Below, in pieces: positions 42,329 through 53,157 of a stretch of 64,000 bases of DNA. Numbering within the stretch: the first letter of the stretch is position 1; the number at the start of each line of letters is the position of its first letter. Source of the DNA: Myxococcota bacterium (GTDB taxonomy: Bacteria > Myxococcota_A > UBA9160 > UBA6930); NCBI GenBank assembly GCA_028277885.1, contig JANQFK010000003.1, positions 1 through 64,000 of the forward strand, read 5' to 3'. Position numbers and translations under genes: made by a program. The notes under the pieces were generated by a model. That model saw only the letters and a program-made list of their open reading frames with translations, made no database searches and was not told the DNA's origin.

Positions 42329-43174
42329 ATGGCGCCCGGGCTCGCACCGCCGCCGCCCTTCGAGGAGCTCCTCGCCATCGAGCCCCGGGGCGAGCTCGAC
42401 TGGACGATCCGCCTGCGCGGCTTCGAGGGCCGCTCCTTCGGCGGCCAGACCCTGGGCTGCGCGCTGCGCGCCGCGGCGGAGAGCTGTTCGGGCCGCGCGC
42501 TGCACGCCTTCCACACCTGCTTCCTGCGCGCGGTGCCGCCCGAGGTGCCCGTCGCGCTGCGCGTGGAGCCGGTCTCCGACGGGCGACGTCTCGCGCGGCG
42601 TCGCGTGGAGGTGCGCGGCGGGGATCGCCTGCTGTGCGAGGTGATGGCGAGCTTCGCCGCCCCCGCCGAGGGCACCGAGATCCCGGCCGCGCCCATGGAC
42701 GCGGTGCCCGCGCCCGACGCGCTGCCCTCGGACGAGGCGCTCGCCGAGGAGGAGGGCTGGGACGAGCTCGATCCACTGGCGTTCCGCTGGGTCGACCTCC
42801 CCTGGCGCATCGACGGACCGGCCGCCTCGTCGCGCTACCGCGTCTGGGTGCGGCCGCGGGAGCCGCTCCCCGATGCACCGGTGCGCTTCGGGGCCCTCGC
42901 CTACCTGAGCGACTTCCACTCCCACTTCCCGGTGGCGCGCCGGCTCGGCGGGGGCTTCGAGGCCGGCGGGTTCGTGAGCCTCGACCAGTCGCTCTGGCTG
43001 CACCGCGACCTGCCCTGGGAGGACTGGTGGCTCCTCACCAGCGAGTGCGACGTGGCCCACCGCGGCCGCGCCCTCACGCGCCGGAGCCTCCACGCCCCGG
43101 ACGGGAGCCTCGTCGCCAGCATGGCCCAGGAGGCGCTGGTCCCCCGGGCCGAGGAGGTGGCGGAGCCGGCCTAG
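42329..43174 (+). CDS. acyl-CoA thioesterase II (TesB-like)
   Basis: This 281-residue protein has the double hot-dog layout of TesB. The first half has FGGQTLGCALRAA and HTCFLRAVPP. The second half has VSLDQSLWLHRDLPWEDWWL, then RGRALTRRSLHAPDGSLVAS and a final AQEALV. The catalytic Asp/Thr/Gln positions are consistent with the GG-Q, SLDQS and Q-E segments. It would hydrolyse acyl-CoA. It is convergent with acs, with four bases between the stop codons. Confidence 0.85.
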   Translation: MAPGLAPPPPFEELLAIEPRGELDWTIRLRGFEGRSFGGQTLGCALRAAAESCSGRALHAFHTCFLRAVPPEVPVALRVEPVSDGRRLARRRVEVRGGDRLLCEVMASFAAPAEGTEIPAAPMDAVPAPDALPSDEALAEEEGWDELDPLAFRWVDLPWRIDGPAASSRYRVWVRPREPLPDAPVRFGALAYLSDFHSHFPVARRLGGGFEAGGFVSLDQSLWLHRDLPWEDWWLLTSECDVAHRGRALTRRSLHAPDGSLVASMAQEALVPRAEEVAEPA

Positions 43175-43178
43175 GGCC

Positions 43179-45134
<1,956 letters not shown>

Positions 45135-45152
45135 GGGCTCCTCGGGATGCGG

Positions 45153-46442
45153 CTAGCGCATCCAGGCTTCGACGTCTTCGGGATGCTTCGGGATGGCGGC
45201 GGTGAGGTTCTCGTGGCCCTCGGCGGTCACGACCACGTCGTCCTCGATGCGCACGCCGATCCCGCGGAAGCGCGTCTCGGCGCCGGCGTCGTCGGCGGGC
45301 ACGTAGAGGCCGGGCTCGACGGTGAACACCATGCCCGGCTCGAGCCGCCGCGGCTCGCCGTCCACCGAGTAGTTGCCCACGTCGTGCACGTCGAGGCCGA
45401 GCCAGTGGCTGGTCTGGTGCATGTAGTAGGGCCGGTAGGCCTCCCGGGCGACGAGCTCCGCCGGGTCGCCCTCGAGCAGGCCCAGCTCCACCAGCCCCTC
45501 GGTGAGCACCCGCACCGAGGCCTCGTGCACCTGGGGCAGGGTGGCGCCGGGGCGGGCGGCCTCGAGGGAGGCCTCCTGGGCGGCGAGCACCACCTCGTAG
45601 ACGGCGCGCGCCGGCCCCTGGAAGCTCCCGCCCACCGGGTAGGTGCGCGTCACGTCCGACGCGTAGCCGCGCAGCTCGCAGCCCGCGTCGATCAGCACCA
45701 GGCTGCCGTCCTCGAGCTTCTGGTCGTTGGTGACGTAGTGCAGGATCGTCGCGTTGCGGCCGCCGCCCACGATGCTGGGGTAGGCGGGGCCCGTCGCGCC
45801 GCGGCGCCGGAACGTGTAGCCGAGCGCCGCCTCGAGCTCGTACTCGAAGCTGCCGCCGCGGGCGACCCGGGCCGCCTCGCGGTGGGCCTCGGCGGTGATC
45901 GCCGCCGCCTGGCGCATGATGTCGAGCTCGCCGGGCTCCTTGAAGAGCCGCATCTCGTGGAGCACCGCGCGCGGGTCCACGATGGTCTCCGCCGGCACGA
46001 TGCCGCGTCGCGAGCGCAGCCGGAACTCCTCGAGGGTCGCCACCAGCTTCGCGTCGATCTCGGCGTCGCGTCCCAGCACGTGGTGGACGCGGCCCGCCCC
46101 CTCGAGGAGCTTGGGCAGCATCTCGAGGAACGCGTGGCCCGCGTGGGCCTCGTCGGCGCCGTAGTCCCGGCACGCCCCCTCGACGCCGGGGCGGTAGCCC
46201 GTCCAGGTCTCGGCCTCCGGGTCCCGGGGCTCCACGAACAGCGTGAGGCTGGGGCCCCCGTCGGTACGCAGCACCGCGATGGCATTGGGGTGGTCGAAGC
46301 CCGTCAGGTAGTGGAAGTCGCTGTCCTGCCGGAAGGGGTAGTCGGTGTCGGCGGAGCGGCGCGCCGGACGGGCGCCGATCAGGATCGCCACCGCGTTGCG
46401 GCCCATGGTCTCCAGGAAGCGGCGACGGCGCTCGGCGTGCAC
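45153..46442 (-). CDS. pepP: Xaa-Pro aminopeptidase
   Basis: This 429-residue M24-family peptidase removes N-terminal residues ahead of proline. The two-metal site is Asp252 and Asp263 (IDAGCELRGYASDVTRTYP), His346 (HQTSHWLGLDVHDVG), Glu376 (FTVEPGLY) and Glu400 (GVRIEDDVVV). The N-terminal domain contains FRQDSDFHYLTGFDHP, as in aminopeptidase P. The GTG at 46442 was chosen because it is where the conserved N-terminal domain begins; the frame stays open upstream but the extension is low-complexity. Confidence 0.9.
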   Translation of the reverse strand: MHAERRRRFLETMGRNAVAILIGARPARRSADTDYPFRQDSDFHYLTGFDHPNAIAVLRTDGGPSLTLFVEPRDPEAETWTGYRPGVEGACRDYGADEAHAGHAFLEMLPKLLEGAGRVHHVLGRDAEIDAKLVATLEEFRLRSRRGIVPAETIVDPRAVLHEMRLFKEPGELDIMRQAAAITAEAHREAARVARGGSFEYELEAALGYTFRRRGATGPAYPSIVGGGRNATILHYVTNDQKLEDGSLVLIDAGCELRGYASDVTRTYPVGGSFQGPARAVYEVVLAAQEASLEAARPGATLPQVHEASVRVLTEGLVELGLLEGDPAELVAREAYRPYYMHQTSHWLGLDVHDVGNYSVDGEPRRLEPGMVFTVEPGLYVPADDAGAETRFRGIGVRIEDDVVVTAEGHENLTAAIPKHPEDVEAWMR

Positions 46443-46776
46443 GGGCGCGCAGGATAACGAAGGGACGGGTGCTGCGGCGGCGAGGGGCGGGGGCCCCCCG
46501 GACCCCGCAAAGCCCCTCCTGTGGCGCCGGGCGGCAGCGGCGGGGCGCAAATCCGAGCGGCACCGCTGCCCATCGCGGCAGCGCAGCTTCACCCCCCAAG
46601 TCTCCGGAAACACTGGGGAGAGGGGCCCCGGGCCCGGCCCGCCGCGGCACGGCTGCCTCCTGGGGTGGCAGCGAGCCGCTTCCCGCCCGGGGCGGGCCCT
46701 CCGCCGAAAGCCCATTGGAATCAGCCGCTTGCGGGCTCGTCGGCGGCAGGCCTGCAGTTGGCACGGTTCGTGGAAT

Positions 46777-46965
46777 ACCCGAGAGCGTGGAGCCAACCTG
46801 ATACGGCTCGGTGAGTGGCAAACGGGCGCGCTCACTCATCGGACCCGGACCTCGGGAGCACGAAACACCGAACGAGGCGCTTTCCCCCAGAACGGCACCC
46901 CGCCACGGTTCTTGCTCCGCTGGAACGCAGGTTGTGAGGCCCTCCGGCAAGTTGTCGGAGGGCCT
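46777..46965 (+). ncRNA. candidate structured small RNA upstream of pepP (antisense direction)
   Basis: The interval can form a closing stem CCCGAG/CTCGGG (46778-46783 with 46851-46856) that encloses two hairpins: GAGCC/GGCTC (46790-46794 with 46805-46809) and GTGAG/CTCAC (46811-46815 with 46831-46835). It ends in a strong terminator-like hairpin on the plus strand. A weak -24-like TTGGCACG lies upstream at 46758. I do not recognise a known RNA family; it lacks the marks of RNase P RNA, tmRNA and SRP RNA. The call rests on structure by eye. Confidence 0.3.
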
Positions 46966-46968
46966 TCT
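46937..46968 (+). terminator. intrinsic-type terminator hairpin
   Basis: A ten-base perfect stem AGGCCCTCCG / CGGAGGGCCT (46937-46946 with 46956-46965) with a nine-base loop is followed on the plus strand by TCTCCGTTTCT. The T-richer side is downstream in the plus direction, where there is no annotated upstream gene. In the minus direction it lies about 50 bases after the rnd stop, so it might also serve rnd. Confidence 0.6.
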
Positions 46969-47013
46969 CCGTTTCTGGGGTCTGGGTCGGCGAACCCGCC
47001 GACGGGCCGGGGC

Positions 47014-48168
47014 TCAGCCCTCGTCCTTGACGCCCGCCAGGGCGACCGCGACCTCGTCGCCGAACTCCCGGACGAACCAGCTCTTGAGCTCCCCCACCCC
47101 GACCAGGTCTGCGCCCGAGGCGGGGTTGCGGAACGCGATGGCCTCGAGGGCCGCGTTGGGGCAGAGCACGCCGGGGTCCATGTCGACCTCGCGGGCCCGC
47201 TGGCTGCGCCAGCGCTTCAGCCCCGCGAGTCGCCGCTCGGTGCGCCGGTCGATGCGGCGCCGGCCGCCGCCGTTGCCCTTCGGGATGGGTCCGTGCCTGC
47301 GCTTCAGGCCCCGCTTCACGGCGGCCAGCACGTTGCGCCCGAAGCGGCGCAGGATCAGGTCCGTGACGCCCTTGATGCCCGACAGCTCGTCCGGGCTGGT
47401 GGGCTGGCGCTGGGCGATCTCGAGCAGCGTGCGATTGCCCAGCACCTTGAAGGGCGGGCGGTCGATCTCCCGGGCGCGCTTGTCGCGCTCGAGGTAGAGC
47501 TCGCGCAGCACCGACAGGGCCTGGGAGTCGAGGGCGCGCGCGCCCTTGATCTTCAGGTAGCCGAGGCGGTCGAACTCGCGCTCGGGCCACTCCCGCCGGG
47601 TCAGGCCCTCGAACTCCTCCTGGGCCCACTCCAGGCGCTTCTTCTTCTTGAGCTCGCGCTCGAGCTTCTCGGCCAGGGGGATCAGGTAGGTGGTGTCCGC
47701 CGCCGCGTAGGCGAGCTGGGAGTCGCGCAGCGGGCGCGCCGACCAGTCCGAGCGCTGCTCGTCCTTGGGGAGCGACACGTCGAAGTGGCGCTTGGCCAGG
47801 GCGGCCAGCCCGATGGAGGGGTAGCCGAGGAGCTGGGCCGAGATCATCGTGTCGAACAGGTTGGCGAAGCGGAAGCGGCAGTCGCGCTTCAGCACGAAGA
47901 TGTCGTACTCCGCCGCGTGGAAGACCTTGCGGATCTCGGGCGACGCCACCACGGGCCCGAGGGGCGCCATGGACTCCGGTCCGCCCATGGCGATGGGATC
48001 GATCAGGTAGCAGTGCCGCCGCGTGGCGATCTGCACCAGGCAGGTCTTGTCGAAGTAGTGGTAGAAGCTGTCCGCCTCGGTGTCGAAGGCGAGGACCTTC
48101 TCGTTCAACAGGTCCTGAGCCAGCGACTCCAGGTCCGCTGCGTGCTCGATGAGCTGATAGTCGGCCAA
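47014..48168 (-). CDS. rnd: ribonuclease D (DEDD exonuclease with HRDC domain)
   Basis: This 384-residue protein has the DEDD exonuclease domain of RNase D: Exo I FDTEADSF (Asp29, Glu31), Exo II HAAEYDIFVLKRD with NLFDTMISAQLLG, and Exo III QLAYAAADTTYLI. A helical HRDC domain follows at about residues 205-290. The last 90 residues are basic and then acidic and could bind RNA. It would trim 3' ends of tRNA and other small RNAs. It is divergent from proS. Confidence 0.9.
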   Translation of the reverse strand: MADYQLIEHAADLESLAQDLLNEKVLAFDTEADSFYHYFDKTCLVQIATRRHCYLIDPIAMGGPESMAPLGPVVASPEIRKVFHAAEYDIFVLKRDCRFRFANLFDTMISAQLLGYPSIGLAALAKRHFDVSLPKDEQRSDWSARPLRDSQLAYAAADTTYLIPLAEKLERELKKKKRLEWAQEEFEGLTRREWPEREFDRLGYLKIKGARALDSQALSVLRELYLERDKRAREIDRPPFKVLGNRTLLEIAQRQPTSPDELSGIKGVTDLILRRFGRNVLAAVKRGLKRRHGPIPKGNGGGRRRIDRRTERRLAGLKRWRSQRAREVDMDPGVLCPNAALEAIAFRNPASGADLVGVGELKSWFVREFGDEVAVALAGVKDEG

Positions 48169-48426
48169 CGCCCGCGCCTCGGTTGAAGAGAACTCGCCGG
48201 GGGGCGACGCCGCTAGCTGGGGAGGGAGCGCGCACGACGCAGTCGCATCCTAGCCGAGGGCGCCGGGCGCCGAAAGCCATGGCCTTATCACCACGCCCGA
48301 GCGGGGGCAATGCGCCCTGGGGGAGGAGGCGGGCCGCGGCCGGGGCTATTTCACGACGAATCCGTGCCTTCTCGCCCCACAGGGGAGGGATCGTTAGCTT
48401 CTCCCCCACGCTCTCAGGGGGGATCC

Positions 48427-50139
48427 GTGCGCTGGACCCGCGCCTTCATTCCGACGCTCCGCGACGACCCGGCCGACGCCGAGGCCCCCAGCCACAAGCT
48501 GCTGGTGCGCGCCGGCCTGATCCGGCAGCTCATGTCCGGCGTGTACTCGCTGCTGCCCCTCGGGCTGCGGGTGTGCGACAAGATCGAGCGCATCGTCCGG
48601 GAGGAGATGCAGCGCATCGGTGGCCAGGAGTTCCGGCTGCCGGCCCTGATCCCCGGCGAGATCTGGCAGCGCTCCGGGCGCTGGGACGCCGTCGGCGAGG
48701 AGCTGATCCGCTTCCAGGACCGACACGGCACCGACGTCTGCCTCGGCTTCACCCACGAGGAGGTCTTCGCCTGGCTGGCCCGGGAGCTGCGCTCCTACAA
48801 GGAGCTGCCCCAGATCTGGTTCCAGCTCCAGACCAAGTTCCGCGACGAGGCGCGACCGAAGTCCGGCCTGCTGCGGGTGCGCGAGTTCGTGATGAAGGAC
48901 TCCTACTCCCTCGACCTCGACACGGACGGACTGGACCGCGCCTTCCAGCAGCACTTCGACGCCTACCGCCGCATCTTCGAGCGCTGCGGCCTCGATCCCG
49001 TGGCCGTGGAGGCGTCCTCGGGTGCCATGGGGGGCAGCGAGTCCGTCGAGTTCATGGCGGCGAGCGACGCCGGTGAGGACCTGATCGCCTCGTGCTCGAC
49101 CTGCGGCTACGCGGCCAACGTCGAGAAGGCGACCTCGGCCCTCGCCCCGGTCGAGGACGCCCCGGGGCCCGACGCGCCCGAGAGGTTCGCGACGCCCGGG
49201 GTGCGGACCATCGAGGACCTGGCGCGCTTCGAGGGCGGCGCCCCCGCGGAGCGCCAGGTGAAGACCCTGGTCTACGTGCTCGACGGCGCGCTGCACCTGG
49301 TGCTGCTGCGCGGCGACCACCCGCTGAACGAGCAGAAGCTCCTCGACGGCAGCGGCGCCGGCGAGGCCCGTCCCGCCCGGGACGACGAGATTCGCGCCGC
49401 CCTCGGCGCCGGTGCCGGCAGCCTGGGCGCCGTCGGGGTGAAGGAGATCCCGGTGCTCGCCGACGAGGCGTTGCAGGGCCGGCGCGACATGACCACCGGC
49501 GCCAACGAGGACGACTTCCACCTGCGCGGCGTGGACCTCGCGCGCGACGTCGAGGTGAAGCAGTGGCTCGACCTGCGCGAGGTCGCGGACGGCGAGCCCT
49601 GCCCGGCCTGCGAGAGCCCGCTCTCCGTGGGCAAGACCATCGAGATCGGCCACATCTTCAAGCTCGGCACCCGCTACAGCGAGGCCCTGGGCGCCACGGT
49701 GCTCGACGAGGCCCAGAAGGCGCGTCCCATCGTGATGGGCTCCTACGGCATCGGGATCGGCCGCACCATGGCGGCGGTGGTGGAGCACTGCCACGACGAG
49801 CACGGCATCGTGTGGCCGCTCTCCGTGGCCCCCTTCGAGGTGGTGGTCTCGGTGCTGAACCCGAAGGACGTGGAGACCGCCGAGGCGGGCGAGCGGATCT
49901 ACGAGGCCCTGATCGGCCAGGGCATCGACGCCATCCTGGACGACCGCGACGAGCGTCCCGGGGTGAAGTTCAAGGACGCGGAGCTGGTGGGCATCCCGCT
50001 GCGCATCACCGTGGGGCCCAAGGGCCTGAAGGACGGCAAGTGCGAGCTGGTCACCCGGCGCACCGGCAGCAAGCGCGACGTCGACGTCCACAAGGTCGCC
50101 GAGTACGCGACCAACACCGTGCTCGAGGAGCGCCGCTAG
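48427..50139 (+). CDS. proS: prolyl-tRNA synthetase (bacterial type)
   Basis: This 570-residue class II synthetase charges tRNA(Pro). Motif 1 lies in LLPLGLRVCDKIERIVREEM, motif 2 in FQLQTKFRDEARPKSGLLRVREF and motif 3 in GSYGIGIGRTMAA. Between motifs 2 and 3 there is an insertion domain of about 180 residues, as in bacterial ProRS enzymes that edit mischarged alanine. The C-terminal anticodon-binding domain begins near PFEVVVSVLNP. The GTG at 48427 is the likely start; upstream in-frame sequence has no conserved residues. The leader of about 250 bases shows no recognised riboswitch or T-box. Confidence 0.94.
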   Translation: MRWTRAFIPTLRDDPADAEAPSHKLLVRAGLIRQLMSGVYSLLPLGLRVCDKIERIVREEMQRIGGQEFRLPALIPGEIWQRSGRWDAVGEELIRFQDRHGTDVCLGFTHEEVFAWLARELRSYKELPQIWFQLQTKFRDEARPKSGLLRVREFVMKDSYSLDLDTDGLDRAFQQHFDAYRRIFERCGLDPVAVEASSGAMGGSESVEFMAASDAGEDLIASCSTCGYAANVEKATSALAPVEDAPGPDAPERFATPGVRTIEDLARFEGGAPAERQVKTLVYVLDGALHLVLLRGDHPLNEQKLLDGSGAGEARPARDDEIRAALGAGAGSLGAVGVKEIPVLADEALQGRRDMTTGANEDDFHLRGVDLARDVEVKQWLDLREVADGEPCPACESPLSVGKTIEIGHIFKLGTRYSEALGATVLDEAQKARPIVMGSYGIGIGRTMAAVVEHCHDEHGIVWPLSVAPFEVVVSVLNPKDVETAEAGERIYEALIGQGIDAILDDRDERPGVKFKDAELVGIPLRITVGPKGLKDGKCELVTRRTGSKRDVDVHKVAEYATNTVLEERR

Positions 50140-50142
50140 CTG

Positions 50143-50197
50143 AGCGAGCCCTGCGGGCTCGCTTTGCGGCGGAAGCCGACCCATCCTGGGTCGGCCT
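50143..50197. repeat. dispersed hairpin repeat, copy C
   Basis: A nine-base stem AGCGAGCCC-TGC-GGGCTCGCT (50143-50163) is joined by TTGCGGCGGAA to the core stem GCCGACCCA-TCC-TGGGTCGGC (50175-50195). It is the reverse complement of copy A at 20656-20712, with one difference outside the loop of the first stem. It sits between the convergent stops of proS and the TPR gene. Confidence 0.8.
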
Positions 50198-50203
50198 CCT
50201 ATC

Positions 50204-51247
50204 TCAGCTCGGGTCTTCCTCGGTCGCGAAGTCGCTGTCCGCGGTCTCCACGGGGATCGCCTCGAAGCCGATGGTGGGCGGCTTCGCCAGCGCGGCGCTC
50301 GCCAGCTCGATGTTGCGCAGCACCGTGCGGATCGCGTCGCCCTCCACCGCCAGGGCCTGCTCGAACTGCTCGAGGGCGAGCTCGTACTCGCCGCTGAGGT
50401 ACAGCACCCAGCCCAGGTTGTTGTGGGCCTCGGGCTGGGTCGCCACCCGGGCGAACTGCTGGAAGGCGGCGTCGTGCAGCCCCTGGAGACCGAGGGCCAG
50501 GCCCAGGTTGTTGCGCAGCGCCACGTCCCGGGGCTCGAGGCGCACGGCCTTGCGCAGCGCCTCCTCGGCGGCGCCGGGCTGGTTCGAGAGCAGGTAGGAG
50601 ACGCCGAGGTTGTTGAGGATCACCCAGTCGTCGGGCCGCAGCGCGTGGGCGATCTGGTACTGCTCCTGGGCCGCGGCGTGGTCGTCGAGGCGGTCGAGGA
50701 GCACGCCCAGCACCAGCCGCGGCGTCGCGGCCCGCGGGTCCAGGAGGATGGCCTGGTCGAGCTCCTCGCGGGCGCGCTCGAGGTCGCCCTGGGCCAGCTC
50801 GGCGAGGGCCAGGCCCGTGCGCAGGCTGGCGGAGTAGGGCTCGCGATCGAGGAGCGCCTCGAACAGGCCCTCGGCGCGACCGGCGTCCTTGCGCAGGTGC
50901 AGGAAGGCGATGCGCTCGGCGGGCTCGACGCCGGCCCGGCCGGAGCGGTGGGCGCGCACGTAGTTGAACAGGGCGTCGCCGAGGGCACCCTCGTCCCGGA
51001 ACTCGTCGCCCTCGGCGAGGAGCTCCTCGACGCTGGTCTGGGCCGGAGCCCGCTCCTCCTCGGCCCGGGCGGCGGCCTGCTTGCGGGCGGCCGCCTGCCG
51101 GGCGCGCTCGATCAGCTTGGCGCCGTTGTCCCGGGCCAGGTCGTGGAGACCCGCGCAGGACGAGAGCGTCAGCCCCAGGGTCGCGAGCGCGAGGACCAGC
51201 AGGCGCGGAAGGCGCGGCGCGAAGGCCGAGTTCGGGTTCCCCATCAT
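50204..51247 (-). CDS. tadD: TPR lipoprotein, TadD-like
   Basis: This 347-residue protein has a lipoprotein signal ending in LTLSSC, a charged linker and at least five TPR units between residues 75 and 310 (for example WVILNNLGVSYLLSNQPGAAEEALRKAV-type segments). It lies 28 bases downstream of tadC at the end of the Tad locus, the usual place for TadD, a lipoprotein that helps place the secretin. The end of the protein is acidic. Confidence 0.72.
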   Translation of the reverse strand: MMGNPNSAFAPRLPRLLVLALATLGLTLSSCAGLHDLARDNGAKLIERARQAAARKQAAARAEEERAPAQTSVEELLAEGDEFRDEGALGDALFNYVRAHRSGRAGVEPAERIAFLHLRKDAGRAEGLFEALLDREPYSASLRTGLALAELAQGDLERAREELDQAILLDPRAATPRLVLGVLLDRLDDHAAAQEQYQIAHALRPDDWVILNNLGVSYLLSNQPGAAEEALRKAVRLEPRDVALRNNLGLALGLQGLHDAAFQQFARVATQPEAHNNLGWVLYLSGEYELALEQFEQALAVEGDAIRTVLRNIELASAALAKPPTIGFEAIPVETADSDFATEEDPS

Positions 51248-51275
51248 CGTCGTTCTCCCCCGACCCGAGGCGGCG

Positions 51276-52211
51276 TCAGCCGCTCGAAAGGGTCGTCATC
51301 AGTCGGATCACACCCGGACCGGCGATCACCATGAGGGTCGCCGGGAAGATGAAGAGCGCCGCCGGGAACAGCATCTTGAGCGGCGCCTTGGCGGCGGCCT
51401 CCTCGGCCACCTGCATGCGGTGGCGGCGCATGGACTGGGCGTGGACGCGCAGCGCGTCGGCCACGCTGGTGCCGAAGCGCTCGGTCTGGACCAGCATCGC
51501 GACCATGGAGCTCACCTCGGCGAGGCCGGTGCGCTCGGCGAGGCCGCGCAGGGCCTCCACGTTGGACTTGCCCGCCTGGGACTCGAGGGCCACGAGCTCG
51601 AACTCCTCGGCGAGCTCGGGGTTCGAGGCCGCGTACTGGAAGGCCACCCGCGAGATCGCGGCGGAGAGCGCGAGGCCGGCCTCGATGCACACCACGAGCA
51701 GGTCGAGGGCATCCGGCAGGGCGTTCTGGATGCTCTGCTGGCGGCGGGCGATGCGCCGGTCGAGGAGGAAGCTCGGCAGCACCAGGCCGCAGCCCGCCGC
51801 GAAGGCGACCAGGGCGCCCAGGCGCGTGGGGTCGAGGTCCCGGGCCACCGAGGCGTTGAAGGCCAGCAGCCCGAGGCCCGCGGCCAGGGCCACGCGGCTG
51901 CCGAGGTAGGTGCGCAGGGCCGAGGGGCGCCGGTACCCCGCCTCCAGCAGGCGCCGCCGGACCTTGGAGAGCGCCGGGCTCGAAGGATCCAGGTCGCGGC
52001 CTGCCAGGCCCGCCAGCACCCGGGCGCCCCAGCCCGTGGGCTCGGTCACCAGGATGCCGGCGTCGTCGTCCGGCCGCTCGCGCGCGGGGCCGAGCTCGCC
52101 GTCGCGCAGGCTCGCCAGGCGCGAGCCCACGGCGTCGCGCTCGAGCAGCGCGGCGATCCCGAGGAACAGGCACGCCGCGGCGAAGAAGCTGAGCACCAGG
52201 ACGGGGATCAC
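51276..52211 (-). CDS. tadC: Tad pilus inner-membrane platform protein TadC
   Basis: This 311-residue membrane protein has a type II secretion F domain (about residues 150-290) with ALPDALDLLVVCIEAGLALS and a GKSNVEALRGLAERTG stretch. It has an N-terminal helix, a central pair and a C-terminal helix. With TadB it forms the platform on which the CpaF ATPase works. It follows tadB by ten bases. Confidence 0.88.
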   Translation of the reverse strand: MIPVLVLSFFAAACLFLGIAALLERDAVGSRLASLRDGELGPARERPDDDAGILVTEPTGWGARVLAGLAGRDLDPSSPALSKVRRRLLEAGYRRPSALRTYLGSRVALAAGLGLLAFNASVARDLDPTRLGALVAFAAGCGLVLPSFLLDRRIARRQQSIQNALPDALDLLVVCIEAGLALSAAISRVAFQYAASNPELAEEFELVALESQAGKSNVEALRGLAERTGLAEVSSMVAMLVQTERFGTSVADALRVHAQSMRRHRMQVAEEAAAKAPLKMLFPAALFIFPATLMVIAGPGVIRLMTTLSSG

Positions 52212-52221
52212 GGCGCCTCTC

Positions 52222-53157
52222 CTAGACCTGCACCACGCCGAGGCGGCGGCACAGCACGTAGCCCACGGTCACCATCACCAGCGCGGCGGTCGCGATGGTG
52301 TTGCCCACCGGGGTCTCCCACAGGGGCGCGACGTAGCCCGGGCGCAGCAGCGCCATGGAGCCGCCGAAGGCGAAGGGGGCGATCAGCAGCAGGTTGGCGG
52401 ACCAGCGCGTCTGGGCCGTCACCGAGCGGATCTTGCCGTTCATCGCATGGCGGTCGCGGATCACCCGGGCGAGGCCGTCGATGATCTCGGCGAGGTTGCC
52501 GCCGGTCTCGCGCTGGATGGTGAGGGCGGTGACGAAGAAGGGCATCTCGGGCACGTCGGCCCGGCGCGCCAGGTCCGAGAGCGCCGTGCCGATGTCGAGG
52601 CCCAGCCGGATCTCCTCGGACACCCGCGAGAACTCCGGGCCCACCGGGTCCTCGAGCTCCTCCCCCACCATGTGGAGCCCCGCGGAGAGCGCGTGGCCGG
52701 CCCGCAGCGCGCGGGCCAGCAGGTCGAGGGAGTCGGGGAACATCTGCTCGAAGCGGCGCATGCGGGCGCGGCGCCGGCGCACCAGCCAGAGCAGCGGCAG
52801 CAGCCCGGCGGCGGCGCCCGCGAGGCCCGTGGCCTCGCCCTGCCACAGCGCGGAGCCGAGGGCGGCGCCCGCCGCGGCGAGGGTGGCCGAGATGGCCAGG
52901 AAGGCGGCGACTCCCACGGGCTCGCCGGCGCGCTCGAGCAGCAGCCGGAGCGGCTCGAGCCAGCCCGCCGGGGCCGGCGCGCTGCGCAGGATGGAGCTCT
53001 CGTCCGTGGACTCGTCGGCGGCCTGGGGACGGTCGAGGGCGCGCAGCCGTCGCCGCGTGCGCGCCCGGCCGCCGCGGCCCTCCTCGAGGACGAGGATCCC
53101 GAACCAGGCGGCGCAGAACGCCGTCGCGAAGCACAGGCCGAGGACGAGGGCGCTCAC
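52222..53157 (-). CDS. tadB: Tad pilus inner-membrane platform protein TadB
   Basis: This 311-residue membrane protein has a type II secretion F domain with [20 protein letters not shown] and [19 protein letters not shown], then two C-terminal helices. The GTG at 53157 overlaps the stop of the cpaF gene (GTGA). It pairs with TadC in the pilus platform. Confidence 0.88.
   Translation of the reverse strand: MSALVLGLCFATAFCAAWFGILVLEEGRGGRARTRRRLRALDRPQAADESTDESSILRSAPAPAGWLEPLRLLLERAGEPVGVAAFLAISATLAAAGAALGSALWQGEATGLAGAAAGLLPLLWLVRRRRARMRRFEQMFPDSLDLLARALRAGHALSAGLHMVGEELEDPVGPEFSRVSEEIRLGLDIGTALSDLARRADVPEMPFFVTALTIQRETGGNLAEIIDGLARVIRDRHAMNGKIRSVTAQTRWSANLLLIAPFAFGGSMALLRPGYVAPLWETPVGNTIATAALVMVTVGYVLCRRLGVVQV

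Larger units (their letters stand above)
46443..47013. other. 570-bp intergenic region between pepP and rnd
   Basis: No convincing protein gene is present. The half near pepP is extremely G+C rich (for example GGGGGCCCCCCGGACCCC near 46487-46505). The half near rnd contains the structured candidate RNA and the hairpin listed separately. The promoter of pepP on the minus strand should lie in the lower part. The size and the structure are unusual for this gene-dense window. Confidence 0.5.

Noticed and set aside
46758..46773. Sigma-54 promoter TTGGCACGGTTCGTGG
   Set aside because: The -24 half fits, but the -12 element lacks the required GC (it reads GTGG), so it is mentioned only as weak support for a transcript.
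48169..48426. T-box or other riboswitch in the proS leader
   Set aside because: No T-box sequence, specifier loop or antiterminator/terminator pair could be seen; it is probably only a divergent promoter region with rnd.
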